DNA of 64,000 bases from Chitinophagaceae bacterium (GCA_020403425.1 JADBXR010000017.1:1-64000); one strand, 5' to 3'. Shown: positions 45,381 through 54,542, counted from the stretch's first letter. A program made the numbers and translations. Notes: a model not told the origin generated them from the letters alone.

Positions 45381-46184
45381 TTAAGCAAAAACCTCTGGCT
45401 CTGCAGTTGGTGGTGTTTTTCCGGTTTGAATCTGACCAAAGTCCTTTACTCTGTCAACTACCCAACCTACAGGCACATTACCAAACTTTTCATCTTTGTA
45501 AAACTCATCTTCTTTCCGCCAGGTACCATCGGGTTTTAGCTTGCCGGTAAGCAGGTTTTGCATCAGGCTTTTTTTGAGTTTCTCGGCTGCCTTTATGCTG
45601 TTTTCAGTGGCCTTGATGGCTTCATCAACTTTTGAAAGGATGGTGGCGATGGCTTTTTGTTCTTCGACTGGAGGTTTCGGTAGAAAGATTTTTTTGAGCT
45701 CAGTTTTTGAAACACTGTAAACTTTAATACCAGTAGCTGACCTAAGAATACTATTTCTTACTCTCGATTCATTCAATACATACCCTTTGAAGCCATTAAT
45801 AAATTCATTATTCTTGGAACGCAGGTGCAGGGTGTGTAATCCAGAAATTATGATTTTATCTCCAACATTTATTACTTCCACTGCTTTTCCTACACCTTCA
45901 TAATCTTCAGAAGCATCTGATATTATTAAATCACCTTCATGGATAGCGGTATATTTCTTTGCCATATCTTTTGTAATGAATGGCAACTCATCTTTACTTG
46001 CATCAATGAATCGTTCAAATTTTGTATGCAAATCTCCATAGTGAATGTACTGGCATTCTCCCATATCAGTTAAGAGTGAACGGGAATATGAGGCCGTAGG
46101 AAAAAAATTGAAATAATCTCCAAGACGAACTACATCCCAACCAGCAGGAACATCACCAAACTTATCGTGTTTATAAAATTCCAT
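45381..46184 (-). CDS. hsdS: Type I specificity subunit, N-terminal part (split hsdS)
   Basis: The 267 residues contain the first target-recognition domain and first conserved helix (KAAEKLKKSLMQNLLTGKLKPDG). The beginning of the second TRD follows (GQIQTGKTPPTAEPEVFA), where a TAA stops it. A full HsdS would run on into the following frame to about 450 residues. HsdS chooses the DNA site for both methylation and cutting. A 12-base gap separates it from hsdM. If only this half is made, two copies could pair to form a symmetric recognition site. Confidence 0.8.
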   Translation of the reverse strand: MEFYKHDKFGDVPAGWDVVRLGDYFNFFPTASYSRSLLTDMGECQYIHYGDLHTKFERFIDASKDELPFITKDMAKKYTAIHEGDLIISDASEDYEGVGKAVEVINVGDKIIISGLHTLHLRSKNNEFINGFKGYVLNESRVRNSILRSATGIKVYSVSKTELKKIFLPKPPVEEQKAIATILSKVDEAIKATENSIKAAEKLKKSLMQNLLTGKLKPDGTWRKEDEFYKDEKFGNVPVGWVVDRVKDFGQIQTGKTPPTAEPEVFA

Positions 46185-46196
46185 TTCAAAGGCTCT

Positions 46197-48263
46197 TTAG
46201 TTTGTACTTGCAATAAGGTTGGTTAGATTAATTATGGATTGGTCCGCTTTATTCTCTGCCTCCACAAAAGCTGAAAACTCACTTAAAGCTGCTTTCAAAT
46301 CAATTTCTTCTTCCGGTTCAAAGGTGTCCACATAGCGAGGGATGTTTAGGTTAAACTCGTTCTCTTCCAGTTCCTCCATATCCACCACTGAGAAATACCT
46401 TTTGCGTAATTCTGGGTCTTGCAGCATGGTCAACAATTCCTGTTCTACTTCATCAATGGCCTTGCGTTCCTTCTCCGCCTGTGTATGTGCCGCCTGAATT
46501 TTACCCTCCTTTTCCGCCACTAATTTTTCAAATGCAGCCCGTGCCGTTTCCAAATTTTTCAATTCGGTTTTGGTAGGCTTTTTATCTTCAGTTTCTTTAT
46601 CTGCAATTGCCTTTTGAGCTTTTTGCAATTTGGCTTCCAGTTTGGTTAAATCTTCATGGTAGTATTCTTCAATCTCGGAGAGTTTATACTCCAGGTCTTC
46701 CTGAATAAGGGCTTTCAATCTTGCCTTTTGAGAGTCAATCCATGTTTTGGCCAAGTCCAAATCGCCCCAGCTTTCCAGTATGGTTGAAATGCGAAGCATA
46801 TCATGTGGAAGCAGTACATTCATATTGGGTTCTTCTTTGTACCAGCCCTTTTTGGCTGCATACACCATTAACACTTTATCCTTGCGGTGCTCCGGCTTGT
46901 TTTTATTGATAAAGAGAATTGAGCCGGGAATGGTAGTGCCATAAAACAAATTGCCGGGTAATACCACCACGGCATCTACTATATTGTGCATGGCAGTAAA
47001 CTCACCGTTGCTGTCAATAGGCCCTTGCAAAAAGCCCCTGCGTATCAAATACTCATCATCGGCTTTGCGGTTTTGGCCATCTTCTTCTTCGGTTTTCTCA
47101 GATTGCCCTCTAAATAAAACACCCTGTGGACAAACCACACCTGCCTTGCCATCATCTTTTAACGAGGCCACAATATGCTGCAGAAAAGCAAAGTCGCCAT
47201 TAGAGAATGGAGGATTGCCATACACAAAACGTTCATAAGGGTCGCTGAAATCTTCTTTTCCGGGATACTCTAATTGTGGCGAACCGTCTTTTTTATTTAC
47301 GGTTTTACCTTTTGCATCCTTCTTGGGTTCACCATTCTTCCACCAGTTTTCCTGAGAGAATGGGAAATTGGCCATTACAAGGTCGAACCTTTTTATCTCC
47401 AGTTCATTCTCTTCCTCTTTAAACTTGGGATCAAGGATGGTATCGCCTTTTTCAATTTTGGCATCCAATCCGTGCAGGATCATATTGATGTTGGCAATCG
47501 CCCAGGTGTTCCATACATCTTCCTGTCCAAACAAGCGGATGGCTTTTTGATTGCCGTAATTGATTTTGCAATATTTGGCTGCATCAATCAGGAACCCCCC
47601 CGATCCGCAGGTAGGGTCGTACACCATATTGCTGGTTTGTGGCTTCAGGTAACGCACAATAATATCCCGCACTTCTGTTGGGGTGTAAAACTGCCCAGCA
47701 GTTGTGCCGCCTTTGTTTTCATCGGCAAAACGTTTAATCAAATATTCGTAAGCATCGCCTAACACATCCACACTGGCGTTTTTGTTGCTGAGGTCAACCG
47801 CATCGAGATAACTAACCAATAAAGAAATCACTTCGGGGCTTAGCTTCTTTCCACCTGAGCCATCTGGTGCAGGTTCGTTCCAACGAACGGTATTGATAAC
47901 ACCCTTCAGAAAAAACTTACCATCTTTATCTACGTTCGCTTCGGCAATGCCATTAACGGCCTTGTGCAGGGCTTCATTCTTTTTATCAATGGTTGCCTCT
48001 CGTACATCCTTCCAAAAGCAGCCTTCAGGAATTTTGAAGTCATGCTTTTTCTTGTAAAGAACTGCCTCTTCTTTACCAGTTGGCAATCGGCCATGTTCCT
48101 TTTCAAATTCCGCTACGGCATTTTTGTTTTCCCATTCATAGTTATCGGAAAGGCGTTTGAAGAATAATAAAGAGAGGATGTATGCTTTGTAATCCTCTAC
48201 CTTATCTCTTAATATATCGGCCATTCCGAAAAGGGTACTTCCTAAAGCTTGTTTTGTTATCAT
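46197..48263 (-). CDS. hsdM: Type I DNA N6-adenine methyltransferase, M subunit
   Basis: The 688-residue protein has an N-terminal helical domain (LRDKVEDYKAYILSLLFFKRLSD) and the methylase core. The AdoMet motif is VYDPTCGSGGFLID and the catalytic motif IV is MANFPFS. The C-terminal 160 residues include a long charged coiled coil (about 525-625), longer than usual, ending with a region that pairs with HsdS (NEFNLNIPRYVDTF). It protects host DNA by adenine methylation. It follows the abiE pair by 8 bases, so one transcript is likely. Confidence 0.95.
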   Translation of the reverse strand: MITKQALGSTLFGMADILRDKVEDYKAYILSLLFFKRLSDNYEWENKNAVAEFEKEHGRLPTGKEEAVLYKKKHDFKIPEGCFWKDVREATIDKKNEALHKAVNGIAEANVDKDGKFFLKGVINTVRWNEPAPDGSGGKKLSPEVISLLVSYLDAVDLSNKNASVDVLGDAYEYLIKRFADENKGGTTAGQFYTPTEVRDIIVRYLKPQTSNMVYDPTCGSGGFLIDAAKYCKINYGNQKAIRLFGQEDVWNTWAIANINMILHGLDAKIEKGDTILDPKFKEEENELEIKRFDLVMANFPFSQENWWKNGEPKKDAKGKTVNKKDGSPQLEYPGKEDFSDPYERFVYGNPPFSNGDFAFLQHIVASLKDDGKAGVVCPQGVLFRGQSEKTEEEDGQNRKADDEYLIRRGFLQGPIDSNGEFTAMHNIVDAVVVLPGNLFYGTTIPGSILFINKNKPEHRKDKVLMVYAAKKGWYKEEPNMNVLLPHDMLRISTILESWGDLDLAKTWIDSQKARLKALIQEDLEYKLSEIEEYYHEDLTKLEAKLQKAQKAIADKETEDKKPTKTELKNLETARAAFEKLVAEKEGKIQAAHTQAEKERKAIDEVEQELLTMLQDPELRKRYFSVVDMEELEENEFNLNIPRYVDTFEPEEEIDLKAALSEFSAFVEAENKADQSIINLTNLIASTN

Positions 48264-48271
48264 TACTCCGG

Positions 48272-49108
48272 TTATTTTTTAGCTTGTTTTGTTTCGTCAT
48301 GCTTTTGCTTACTTTCTTCTATTTTCTCCAGCAACTCCGTTCGCACTAATTCAAAAGCAGTTGCCTGGTCATATTTTTCTGTTGGTCGTATGAGGGCTGC
48401 TATGTCTCCAATAAATTCATCGTCCTGCATTTTGGCTTCCATGTTTTGCAGATAGACTTTTTGCGTAGGTGGTTCATCTACCACAAAATCCATATAGGCA
48501 TGATAGCATTGCAGCAGGTCCTCTTTATTCATGCCGGGCACTTGCACCAGTGCCTTGTACATATCGTATAAATCACGGCCTTTTCTGCGTTGATACAAGG
48601 CTCTGAGTTTTGTACCCAGCAGTTCTTCCAATTGGTAGGTGGTGATGTTGCAGGCACCTGTAAACCATGAAGAAGTTACCTGAAAGGGAAATTGCTGGTA
48701 GCCCAATACGGTGAAATGCTCCCGGCAATTGGTTTCTACTTTCAGGCGAAGGTTTTGCACCGGAGGGAACTCAGATTCAAAACGGTAATGCAGGGTAAAA
48801 TTATTTTCCTTTTGCTTTCGTGCAGGCTCACCTAAAAATGCCAGCCTCTCTCTTAAACTGTCCACGATAGGACCGAATGGCTCTGCTGTGATTTGAACTA
48901 AATCAATATCCTCAGAATAACGGGGTTGTGGATTTAAATACAACTTATGTAAGGCAGTACCGCCCCTGAATGCAAGGCTTTTTGCCAGAAACTCATCGGA
49001 GAAGATTTCTACCAAGGCACGGCAAATCACCAGGTCTTGCTCTACCTGTTCGTTGGTTTGCCAAGGCACCTGACTGGCCCATTCTGTTATGTACGCCTGT
49101 GGTATCAC
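48272..49108 (-). CDS. AbiEii-type nucleotidyltransferase toxin
   Basis: The 278-residue protein has the nucleotidyltransferase motif FRGGTALHKLY followed by YSEDIDLV, as in the AbiEii/AbiGii family. These toxins act in phage-triggered growth arrest and are neutralised by the gene in front. Its GTG start overlaps the antitoxin stop (GTGA), a translation-coupling arrangement. It is 8 bases from hsdM, so the toxin is linked to expression of the restriction operon. Confidence 0.9.
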   Translation of the reverse strand: MIPQAYITEWASQVPWQTNEQVEQDLVICRALVEIFSDEFLAKSLAFRGGTALHKLYLNPQPRYSEDIDLVQITAEPFGPIVDSLRERLAFLGEPARKQKENNFTLHYRFESEFPPVQNLRLKVETNCREHFTVLGYQQFPFQVTSSWFTGACNITTYQLEELLGTKLRALYQRRKGRDLYDMYKALVQVPGMNKEDLLQCYHAYMDFVVDEPPTQKVYLQNMEAKMQDDEFIGDIAALIRPTEKYDQATAFELVRTELLEKIEESKQKHDETKQAKK

Positions 49109-49926
49109 TCGTCTAATTCAATTGTAGTGTTTATAATTACTTTCCACTTTTCGTCCGCTGCAAAGCCTTTGGTCGGTGCCGATGCTTTCAATGGAGTACG
49201 AAATAATGCAGTATTACTTTTTTGTAATTCACTGAATAACGCATTTGCAAGCACCTGTTTATCGAATACCTTATCTAATAAATAGCCTAACCGCTGTAAT
49301 GCAGTTACCGGTGCATGCTGCAACAGATAACTATTAAATGTTTCGGGCTTCATACTTTCTACTAACTCATTTAAAACGGTTGCCACTCTATTAATGCCAC
49401 CCACCCGTTTGGCGTATTGTAGCAGATCTGTAGCTGTTAAGGCAGGGTTTGAAATTTTTAAGTATCCAGCCTCGGTTTTCCGGGTGTCTAACAGTGTTTC
49501 AGGTATTTCCTTTTTGCTGATGTAGTTCAGCTTCAGCCCTTTTTTCTGCATAGGCCGCAGCACCGGAAAGCTGGTAACCACAAAAAATTCCTGTGGCTGC
49601 TGGTGTGATGCTCCATGATAGGCGGCTGCGTTTAATAAAGCCAGGTAATAGGGTCGGGCCAATTCCTTCATAAACGCATCTAAAAACGAGGCGGGTGGAA
49701 GAATTCCTTTTGATCTGTATTGGGGTGGTATGATGAGGTAATAGCCTTTGTGGATGGAAATAATCTGCTCTTTATCTACCAGGCGTTTGAGAGCCGATTT
49801 ATTCGCTGCTTCTGATTGCCCCGGAAAAGTATCGCGTAGTATCTGCAGGGTAAAACCATATTTACCATGCGCCAACAGGTTTCTTGTCCAGTCTTCCAGA
49901 TTGTTATATTTCTTTATTTCCTTCAA
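49105..49926 (-). CDS. AbiEi-type antitoxin, first gene of the defence operon
   Basis: The 273-residue protein has an N-terminal winged helix (HGKYGFTLQILRDTF, then SALKRLVDKEQIISIHKGYYLI). The AbiEi C-terminal domain follows (PYYLALLNAAAYHGASHQ). In the family it represses its own promoter and blocks the toxin. The apparent start is TTG at 49926. Because it leads an operon of about 14.8 kb, its repression could control the whole defence locus. Confidence 0.9.
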   Translation of the reverse strand: MKEIKKYNNLEDWTRNLLAHGKYGFTLQILRDTFPGQSEAANKSALKRLVDKEQIISIHKGYYLIIPPQYRSKGILPPASFLDAFMKELARPYYLALLNAAAYHGASHQQPQEFFVVTSFPVLRPMQKKGLKLNYISKKEIPETLLDTRKTEAGYLKISNPALTATDLLQYAKRVGGINRVATVLNELVESMKPETFNSYLLQHAPVTALQRLGYLLDKVFDKQVLANALFSELQKSNTALFRTPLKASAPTKGFAADEKWKVIINTTIELDE

Positions 49927-50520
49927 AAGAGTATTTTTTTGCGAAAGGTATTGAAAATCGATGCTTTTTGCAAATTTTTACTCCTAAATAGATTTATGCA
50001 GTATCTATAAAAATGAAGGGGGGACAACTTAAAACCGCCAAGCTATTTGCTTTTGCAAAACTATGAGCCAGTGTTTCCACTGAGAATATTCTCGTAGTGA
50101 TATGAAATTAAAGAATTATTGTATTTAATGTGTGATTTTACTATCAATCCTTAATGATTGTCTTACTATAGATCGGAGAATGTATCATATGATCAGAGAA
50201 CCCAATAGTGTAGGGTTGTTTCGGGTTATTTTGAATGATGAAATCCCAACTAAGTTTCTTCACCCAGCAGAATAGTCAGCTTAGCTCCCCTATCCACTGC
50301 AGTTTCATCCTCACATATTTAAGTCAAACAGTCGTCCAAACTCACATAATAAGGAATAAAAGAGCGGTCAATTCACCGAAACCGGTATTCGCTATAGGTG
50401 AAATTCACGCACCGGGTACTTAAAATCCAGTGTGTGTCCCCCGGAGGGGAGACCACCTCCAAAGTCACCCCCCGGCTAAGCTTTGCGGGCAATATTACCC
50501 GTACCTCAAAATCTAAGATT
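49927..50520. other. Divergent intergenic region between defence operon and mobility genes
   Basis: About 590 bases without a convincing gene. It must hold the promoters for the leftward defence operon and the rightward module. A GC-rich stretch at 50437-50475 contains a TCCCC/GGGGA hairpin. Near 50370-50400 there are short imperfect palindromes around GGTGAAATTCAC. A plus-strand frame continues through from 50398 but lacks a good start. These could be leader RNA, operator or transfer-origin sequences. Confidence 0.4.
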
Positions 50521-50874
50521 ATGGTTACGATCATTGGCACGAAGCTTTCCGAAAATTCTGAAGGCAAAAGCTTTGTAAGCCTCAAACTACAGGGAGGGAC
50601 AGAAGCTGTTCAGTCGCAGCAGACCGGTAAATTCTACCTCACAGCGAAAACCTGCTACATTCCCAGCACTTTTTCTGTTTTAGAAGCAGAAGCGCTGGTA
50701 GGCTCCAAAATTCCGGGTAAAGTGGTAAGGGTTGCAACAGAACCCTATGCCTACACCATTAAGGAAACCGGAGAAATCATCAGCCTGGCTCACAGTTACG
50801 AGTATCATCCGGATGAAATGGTGGATACTCCTACCACAGCGAAGGAAAGAGACTATTCGCTGGAGGAGAGGTAG
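50521..50874 (+). CDS. Conserved hypothetical protein of the mobility module
   Basis: I take the ATG at 50521, giving 117 residues beginning MVTIIGTKLSENSEGKSFVS. The frame upstream reads through a structured GC-rich leader and is unlikely to be translated. The protein is beta-rich with no membrane segment. The composition (KSFVSLKLQGG, GKFYLTAKTCYIPSTF) might suit an OB-like or small sheet fold. I do not recognise a family. It is followed by a terminator and then the ATPase gene. Confidence 0.65.
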   Translation: MVTIIGTKLSENSEGKSFVSLKLQGGTEAVQSQQTGKFYLTAKTCYIPSTFSVLEAEALVGSKIPGKVVRVATEPYAYTIKETGEIISLAHSYEYHPDEMVDTPTTAKERDYSLEER

Positions 50875-50901
50875 AACAAGGCAAGATTGCTGAGTTCCTT
50901 A

Positions 50902-50926
50902 GGGCATCCATTGGGTGCCCTTTTTT
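50902..50926 (+). terminator. Rho-independent terminator
   Basis: The stem GGGCATCC (50902-50909) with GGGTGCCC (50913-50920), an ATT loop and six T residues lie 27 bases after the preceding stop. It separates the first mobility gene from the ATPase gene. Confidence 0.85.
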
Positions 50927-50948
50927 ATTTCATTTAAATCAAAATAGC

Positions 50949-51842
50949 ATGCAACTACAAAAAGCTACTCGTAAACAAACCAAGATCAAGCTAAGTATCT
51001 CAGGTACCAGCGGATCTGGAAAAACCTATTCATCCTTATTACTTGCCCATGGCATCTGCGGCAAATGGGATTCAATTGCAGTGCTGGACAGTGAAAACTA
51101 TTCAGCTTCTCTGTATGCCCATCTCGGGCCATTCAATGTGATTAATCTGCAGGAGCCATTTACGCCAGAGCAGTATATCGATGCCATCCATTTGTGCGAA
51201 AAGTCGGGAATAAAAGTAATCATTATTGATTCCATATCCCATGAATGGAGCGGTAAAGGAGGCTGTCTGGAAATCCATGAGAAAGAAACGGCCAGAATGA
51301 AGATTCCCAACTCCTTCACAGCCTGGGCTACAGTTACACCAAGACATCAGGCGTTTATTGATGCTATTGTCCGTTCACAATGCCATATTATCTGCTGTAC
51401 CCGAAGTAAAACTGAATATGTACTCTCAGAACGAAACGGTCGGCAGGTGCCACAGAAAGTAGGTATGTCGCCCATCACCAGAGACGGTTTTGAATTTGAA
51501 GTTTCTATACATTTTGAACTTGACCAGCAGCATAAAGCCTTTTGCAGCAAGGACAGAACAGGTTTGTTTATGAATCTGGAACCTACTGTTATTTCTGAGG
51601 AAACAGGTGCTCAGATCATTCGCTGGTGTGAGAGTGGGGAGCCGGTAAATGTGGATGATGTTACTATCAGGATCAATGCTTGCAAAAGCCTGAATGAATT
51701 ACTGCAGGTCTACAAGGAATATCCTCAGTTTAAGCAAATACTCCTTCCGGAATATGAGCAGCGCAAGCGAGAGCTCATTATTAACAGAGAAGTTCAAAAT
51801 CAATTAGTTAACCATCCAATCAATGAAAATGGAAGCCACTGA
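50949..51842 (+). CDS. RecA-fold ATPase (AAA_24 / Sak4-like)
   Basis: The 297-residue protein has a phage-type RecA-core ATPase: Walker A GTSGSGKTYSS, Walker B IIIDSISHEW, and a sensor region FIDAIVRSQCHIICCTRSK. Such proteins (AAA_24, including phage Sak4 recombinases) act on single-stranded DNA with an SSB in strand annealing. The C-terminal 70 residues are helical and charged. It overlaps the next gene by 20 bases, so they are coupled. A role in element replication or recombination is inferred. Confidence 0.85.
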   Translation: MQLQKATRKQTKIKLSISGTSGSGKTYSSLLLAHGICGKWDSIAVLDSENYSASLYAHLGPFNVINLQEPFTPEQYIDAIHLCEKSGIKVIIIDSISHEWSGKGGCLEIHEKETARMKIPNSFTAWATVTPRHQAFIDAIVRSQCHIICCTRSKTEYVLSERNGRQVPQKVGMSPITRDGFEFEVSIHFELDQQHKAFCSKDRTGLFMNLEPTVISEETGAQIIRWCESGEPVNVDDVTIRINACKSLNELLQVYKEYPQFKQILLPEYEQRKRELIINREVQNQLVNHPINENGSH

Positions 51843-52815
51843 AATCATCAACCAAGAAAGCCAGCCTCTTGAAACTGGACATTCCCCGGAAATATCAACA
51901 GACAAGCCATTTATTCAAGCAAATACGATTGCTTCTTCTCTATCTGAAATAAAGGATAGACACATCATCCCGGTTTTTATCAAGGATAATGAGCCAGTCA
52001 TTAGTCATACCGATTTTATTGAAGTAACTCAATCAGTAGTTTCAGAGGTGTATGGTGGAGAAGAAATACTCCAACCCAGTATTCGGGTTTCTCATCCAGT
52101 CAAAGGTAGAATACCGGAAGCCAGGAACAAGCCTGCTGCTGATTTACTGGAGCACGAGAAGACATTATACTATGAACGTATGGCTTTTGTAATCGAACTA
52201 CCCGGTATCTGTGAAGTTATTGAGGGAAATACACTGAGCCTAACTGTAGGAGGTGTGAAAGCGTATAACCTGGATAATCTTTATAACCGAAAGGGAGTAG
52301 ATCAGCATTTTAAAGTGTTCATTGGTTTTAAGAACCTGGTGTGCACCAATCTTTGCGTATGGTCCGATGGATACCTATCTGATTTGAGAGTAAAATCGGT
52401 AGGTGAATTAAAAGCCATTGTTAGGCATTTGGTAGAGCGGTTCAATGCACAATATCAGTTACAGCAGATGCGTCAGTTTACAGAGTACGCAATAAGTGAA
52501 CAGCAATTTGCCTTACTTATTGGTCGCTGTAGGATGTACCAACATCTTCCTGCGAATCTAAAGACAGATATACCTCAAATGTTGATGGGAGATAACCAGA
52601 TAAGTACGATTTGCAAGGATTTCTACCGGGATCAGGCTTTCTGTAGAAATGAGGATGGGAGTATCAATCTTTGGCGCATGTACAACCTGTTTACCGGAGC
52701 CAACAAGAGCACTTACATCGATAATTTTCTGGACAGAAGCGTGTATGCTTATCATTTTATGGAACAGATTCGTTTCGCCCTTCAGCGAAAGACATTCAAC
52801 TGGTATTTAAGTTAG
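51823..52815 (+). CDS. DUF3871-like protein
   Basis: The 330-residue protein resembles the DUF3871 family found in Bacteroidota mobile elements. The recognisable core is RMAFVIELPGICEVIEGN, LTVGGVKAYNLDNLY, and KVFIGFKNLVCTNLCVWSDG. The first 90 residues are variable. Its role is unknown. The start overlaps the ATPase gene (ATGAAAATGG; the second ATG is possible too). Being coupled to the ATPase suggests a shared role in DNA processing. Confidence 0.72.
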   Translation: MKMEATEIINQESQPLETGHSPEISTDKPFIQANTIASSLSEIKDRHIIPVFIKDNEPVISHTDFIEVTQSVVSEVYGGEEILQPSIRVSHPVKGRIPEARNKPAADLLEHEKTLYYERMAFVIELPGICEVIEGNTLSLTVGGVKAYNLDNLYNRKGVDQHFKVFIGFKNLVCTNLCVWSDGYLSDLRVKSVGELKAIVRHLVERFNAQYQLQQMRQFTEYAISEQQFALLIGRCRMYQHLPANLKTDIPQMLMGDNQISTICKDFYRDQAFCRNEDGSINLWRMYNLFTGANKSTYIDNFLDRSVYAYHFMEQIRFALQRKTFNWYLS

Positions 52816-52863
52816 TAATAACAGTTTCGTTTTCCCATAACACAGGTCTCAATAACATTTATT

Positions 52864-53109
52864 ATGAGCGACATCATACAACTGAAGCCAGTTTCAGATG
52901 GTGTATTACTACTGATCAATCCAGAAGGGAAACTTAGGTATTTATACACCCCATTCCGGGTTCTTTGTATGCAAGCATCCTTCGGGGTTCCGGCAAATAC
53001 CTGGGTTTATGTGGATGCAGTGTACAGCCATCCGCAATACCGGATCGGATTTCTGATACAGGGTAATATCCATCCTTACAACCAATTCCAAATCAAAGTC
53101 AATTTTTAA
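52864..53109 (+). CDS. Small hypothetical protein
   Basis: The 81-residue protein starts MSDIIQLKPVSDGVLLL and is beta-rich (YRIGFLIQGNIHPYNQFQIKV). It has no membrane segment or cysteine motif. It lies 48 bases after the DUF3871 gene and 10 before the RadC-like gene, in the same direction, so it is likely part of the same transcript. I recognise no family. Confidence 0.65.
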   Translation: MSDIIQLKPVSDGVLLLINPEGKLRYLYTPFRVLCMQASFGVPANTWVYVDAVYSHPQYRIGFLIQGNIHPYNQFQIKVNF

Positions 53110-53119
53110 AAACAATTTT

Positions 53120-53578
53120 ATGAAATCAATACAGGATTCACTGGTGGCTGAGATAGAACTCAGCTACAGGCCAGCTATTGCTGATAAGCCCATAATCAAA
53201 AGCTGTCTGGATGCATCCATTGTGATACGAAGTTTTATTCCGGAAAGTACAATTGCCCTCAAAGAGCATTTTATTGTTTTATACCTCAATCGAGCTCAAC
53301 GGGTAATAGGCGGTTATAAAGTATCAGAGGGAGGGTTGACATCCACAGTGGGTGACCTACGTTTGATCTTCTCGGTTGCCCTTAAATCTGTCGCTACCAG
53401 TTTTATTGTGGGTCACAACCACCCATCTGGCAACCTTGTTCCATCTTCTCATGATCTGACGTTGACTTTAAAGCTTGCCGAAGCAGGTCGGCTTATGGGT
53501 ATCAAATTGATGGACCATATCATAGTAACACCCACGCAAGGGGAATATTACAGCTTCGCAGATAATGGAATGTTGTAA
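53120..53578 (+). CDS. RadC-like JAB-domain protein
   Basis: The 152-residue protein has the JAMM zinc motif GHNHPSGNLVPSSHD (two His and one Asp, with Ser between), typical of RadC-family proteins. The N-terminal HhH region of full-length RadC is missing, as in many mobile-element copies. The family is linked to recombination by context, but its biochemical activity is not settled. It belongs to the same module as the ATPase and DUF3871 genes. Confidence 0.88.
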   Translation: MKSIQDSLVAEIELSYRPAIADKPIIKSCLDASIVIRSFIPESTIALKEHFIVLYLNRAQRVIGGYKVSEGGLTSTVGDLRLIFSVALKSVATSFIVGHNHPSGNLVPSSHDLTLTLKLAEAGRLMGIKLMDHIIVTPTQGEYYSFADNGML

Positions 53579-53588
53579 GGGAGGGAAC

Positions 53589-53825
53589 TTAGATGCTGAA
53601 ATCGAAAAGTGATTTCTCGGTTACACCCAGCGCCAATGCCAGCGAATGAACCGTGCTGATAGTAGTATTGATGACACCTCTTTCGATTTTAGACAATTGA
53701 CTATACTCCATGTCGGCTTCTGCTGCCAGCTGCCGCATGGATAGTCCTTTGTCTTGTCTCAGCTTACGTAATTGATTTCCAAAGGCTTTGCAGTATTCTT
53801 CGTTGTGCTTGTAATTCACAAACAC
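53589..53825 (-). CDS. XRE-family transcriptional regulator
   Basis: The 78-residue protein is almost entirely one helix-turn-helix domain (LRKLRQDKGLSMRQLAAEAD, then MEYSQLSKIERGVINTTIST). It is the only minus-strand gene between the RadC-like and HNH genes and is probably a repressor of the neighbouring module. It is divergent from the HNH gene, whose start is 79 bases from its own. No long inverted repeats are obvious between them. Confidence 0.9.
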   Translation of the reverse strand: MFVNYKHNEEYCKAFGNQLRKLRQDKGLSMRQLAAEADMEYSQLSKIERGVINTTISTVHSLALALGVTEKSLFDFSI

Positions 53826-53903
53826 AACTTCAATGGATTTTATTCGTAAAATGGCGTCATGTGTGACGCCATTTTGGTATTTTACATATAAAAATTCAAC
53901 TAC

Positions 53904-54542
53904 ATGTCAAAGAGTTATGATGAGATTAAGCACGGTCTCATAGGATTAACGATCAGAGAGCAGTATGAACAATTACTGCAAACGTCAGAGTGGCTTCAGT
54001 TTCGTGATAGAATAATCAGCCAAAATGGTGGACCTGTCTGTCAAAGTTGTCGAAGTGTAGAAGGTCCGATTGAAGAACCCATAATGACAGAGCAGGAACA
54101 TAAATTTTTATTAGCTGAAATCGCGGACTACAATCGTAAATTTCTGAGATTGGCCAGAGAAAATCCGGATCTAATAAAGCAGCAATTACAGAAAGGAACG
54201 TATATAGGTCAAAAAGCATCTCCCAGTAGGTTTAAAGAGGTTGGTAGGGTTATCATTCAAGTCCATCACACTCTATATTTCTGGAATAGGCTCCCATGGG
54301 AATACCAAAGTATACATCTAAAGGTCCTATGTGATGCGTGTCATAAGCAGGAACATCAAGTAAATACTATCTACGTATACAAAGATGAAACAATGTCCGA
54401 AAAGAAAGTAATTCCAATATGCACAAGATGCGATGGAAGTGGGTATATACCCGAATATTTTCATATTCAAAAAGGTATTTGTTTCGAATGTTGGGGAGCG
54501 GGGTGCTTGTTTAATGCAGAACCTATTTGGGAGCCTGTTTAA
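53904..54542 (+). CDS. HNH-like zinc protein with DnaJ-type Cys repeat
   Basis: The 212-residue protein has an HNH-type nuclease pattern. CQSC lies near residue 49, then VHHTLYFWNRLPWEYQ and CDACHKQEH supply the His and Cys ligands of a treble-clef finger. The C-terminal 55 residues contain CTRCDGSGYI and CFECWGAGC, matching the CxxCxGxG zinc repeats of DnaJ. The pairing of the two is unusual. It lies in the mobility module of element A. DNA cutting or nicking is plausible but untested. Confidence 0.72.
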   Translation: MSKSYDEIKHGLIGLTIREQYEQLLQTSEWLQFRDRIISQNGGPVCQSCRSVEGPIEEPIMTEQEHKFLLAEIADYNRKFLRLARENPDLIKQQLQKGTYIGQKASPSRFKEVGRVIIQVHHTLYFWNRLPWEYQSIHLKVLCDACHKQEHQVNTIYVYKDETMSEKKVIPICTRCDGSGYIPEYFHIQKGICFECWGAGCLFNAEPIWEPV

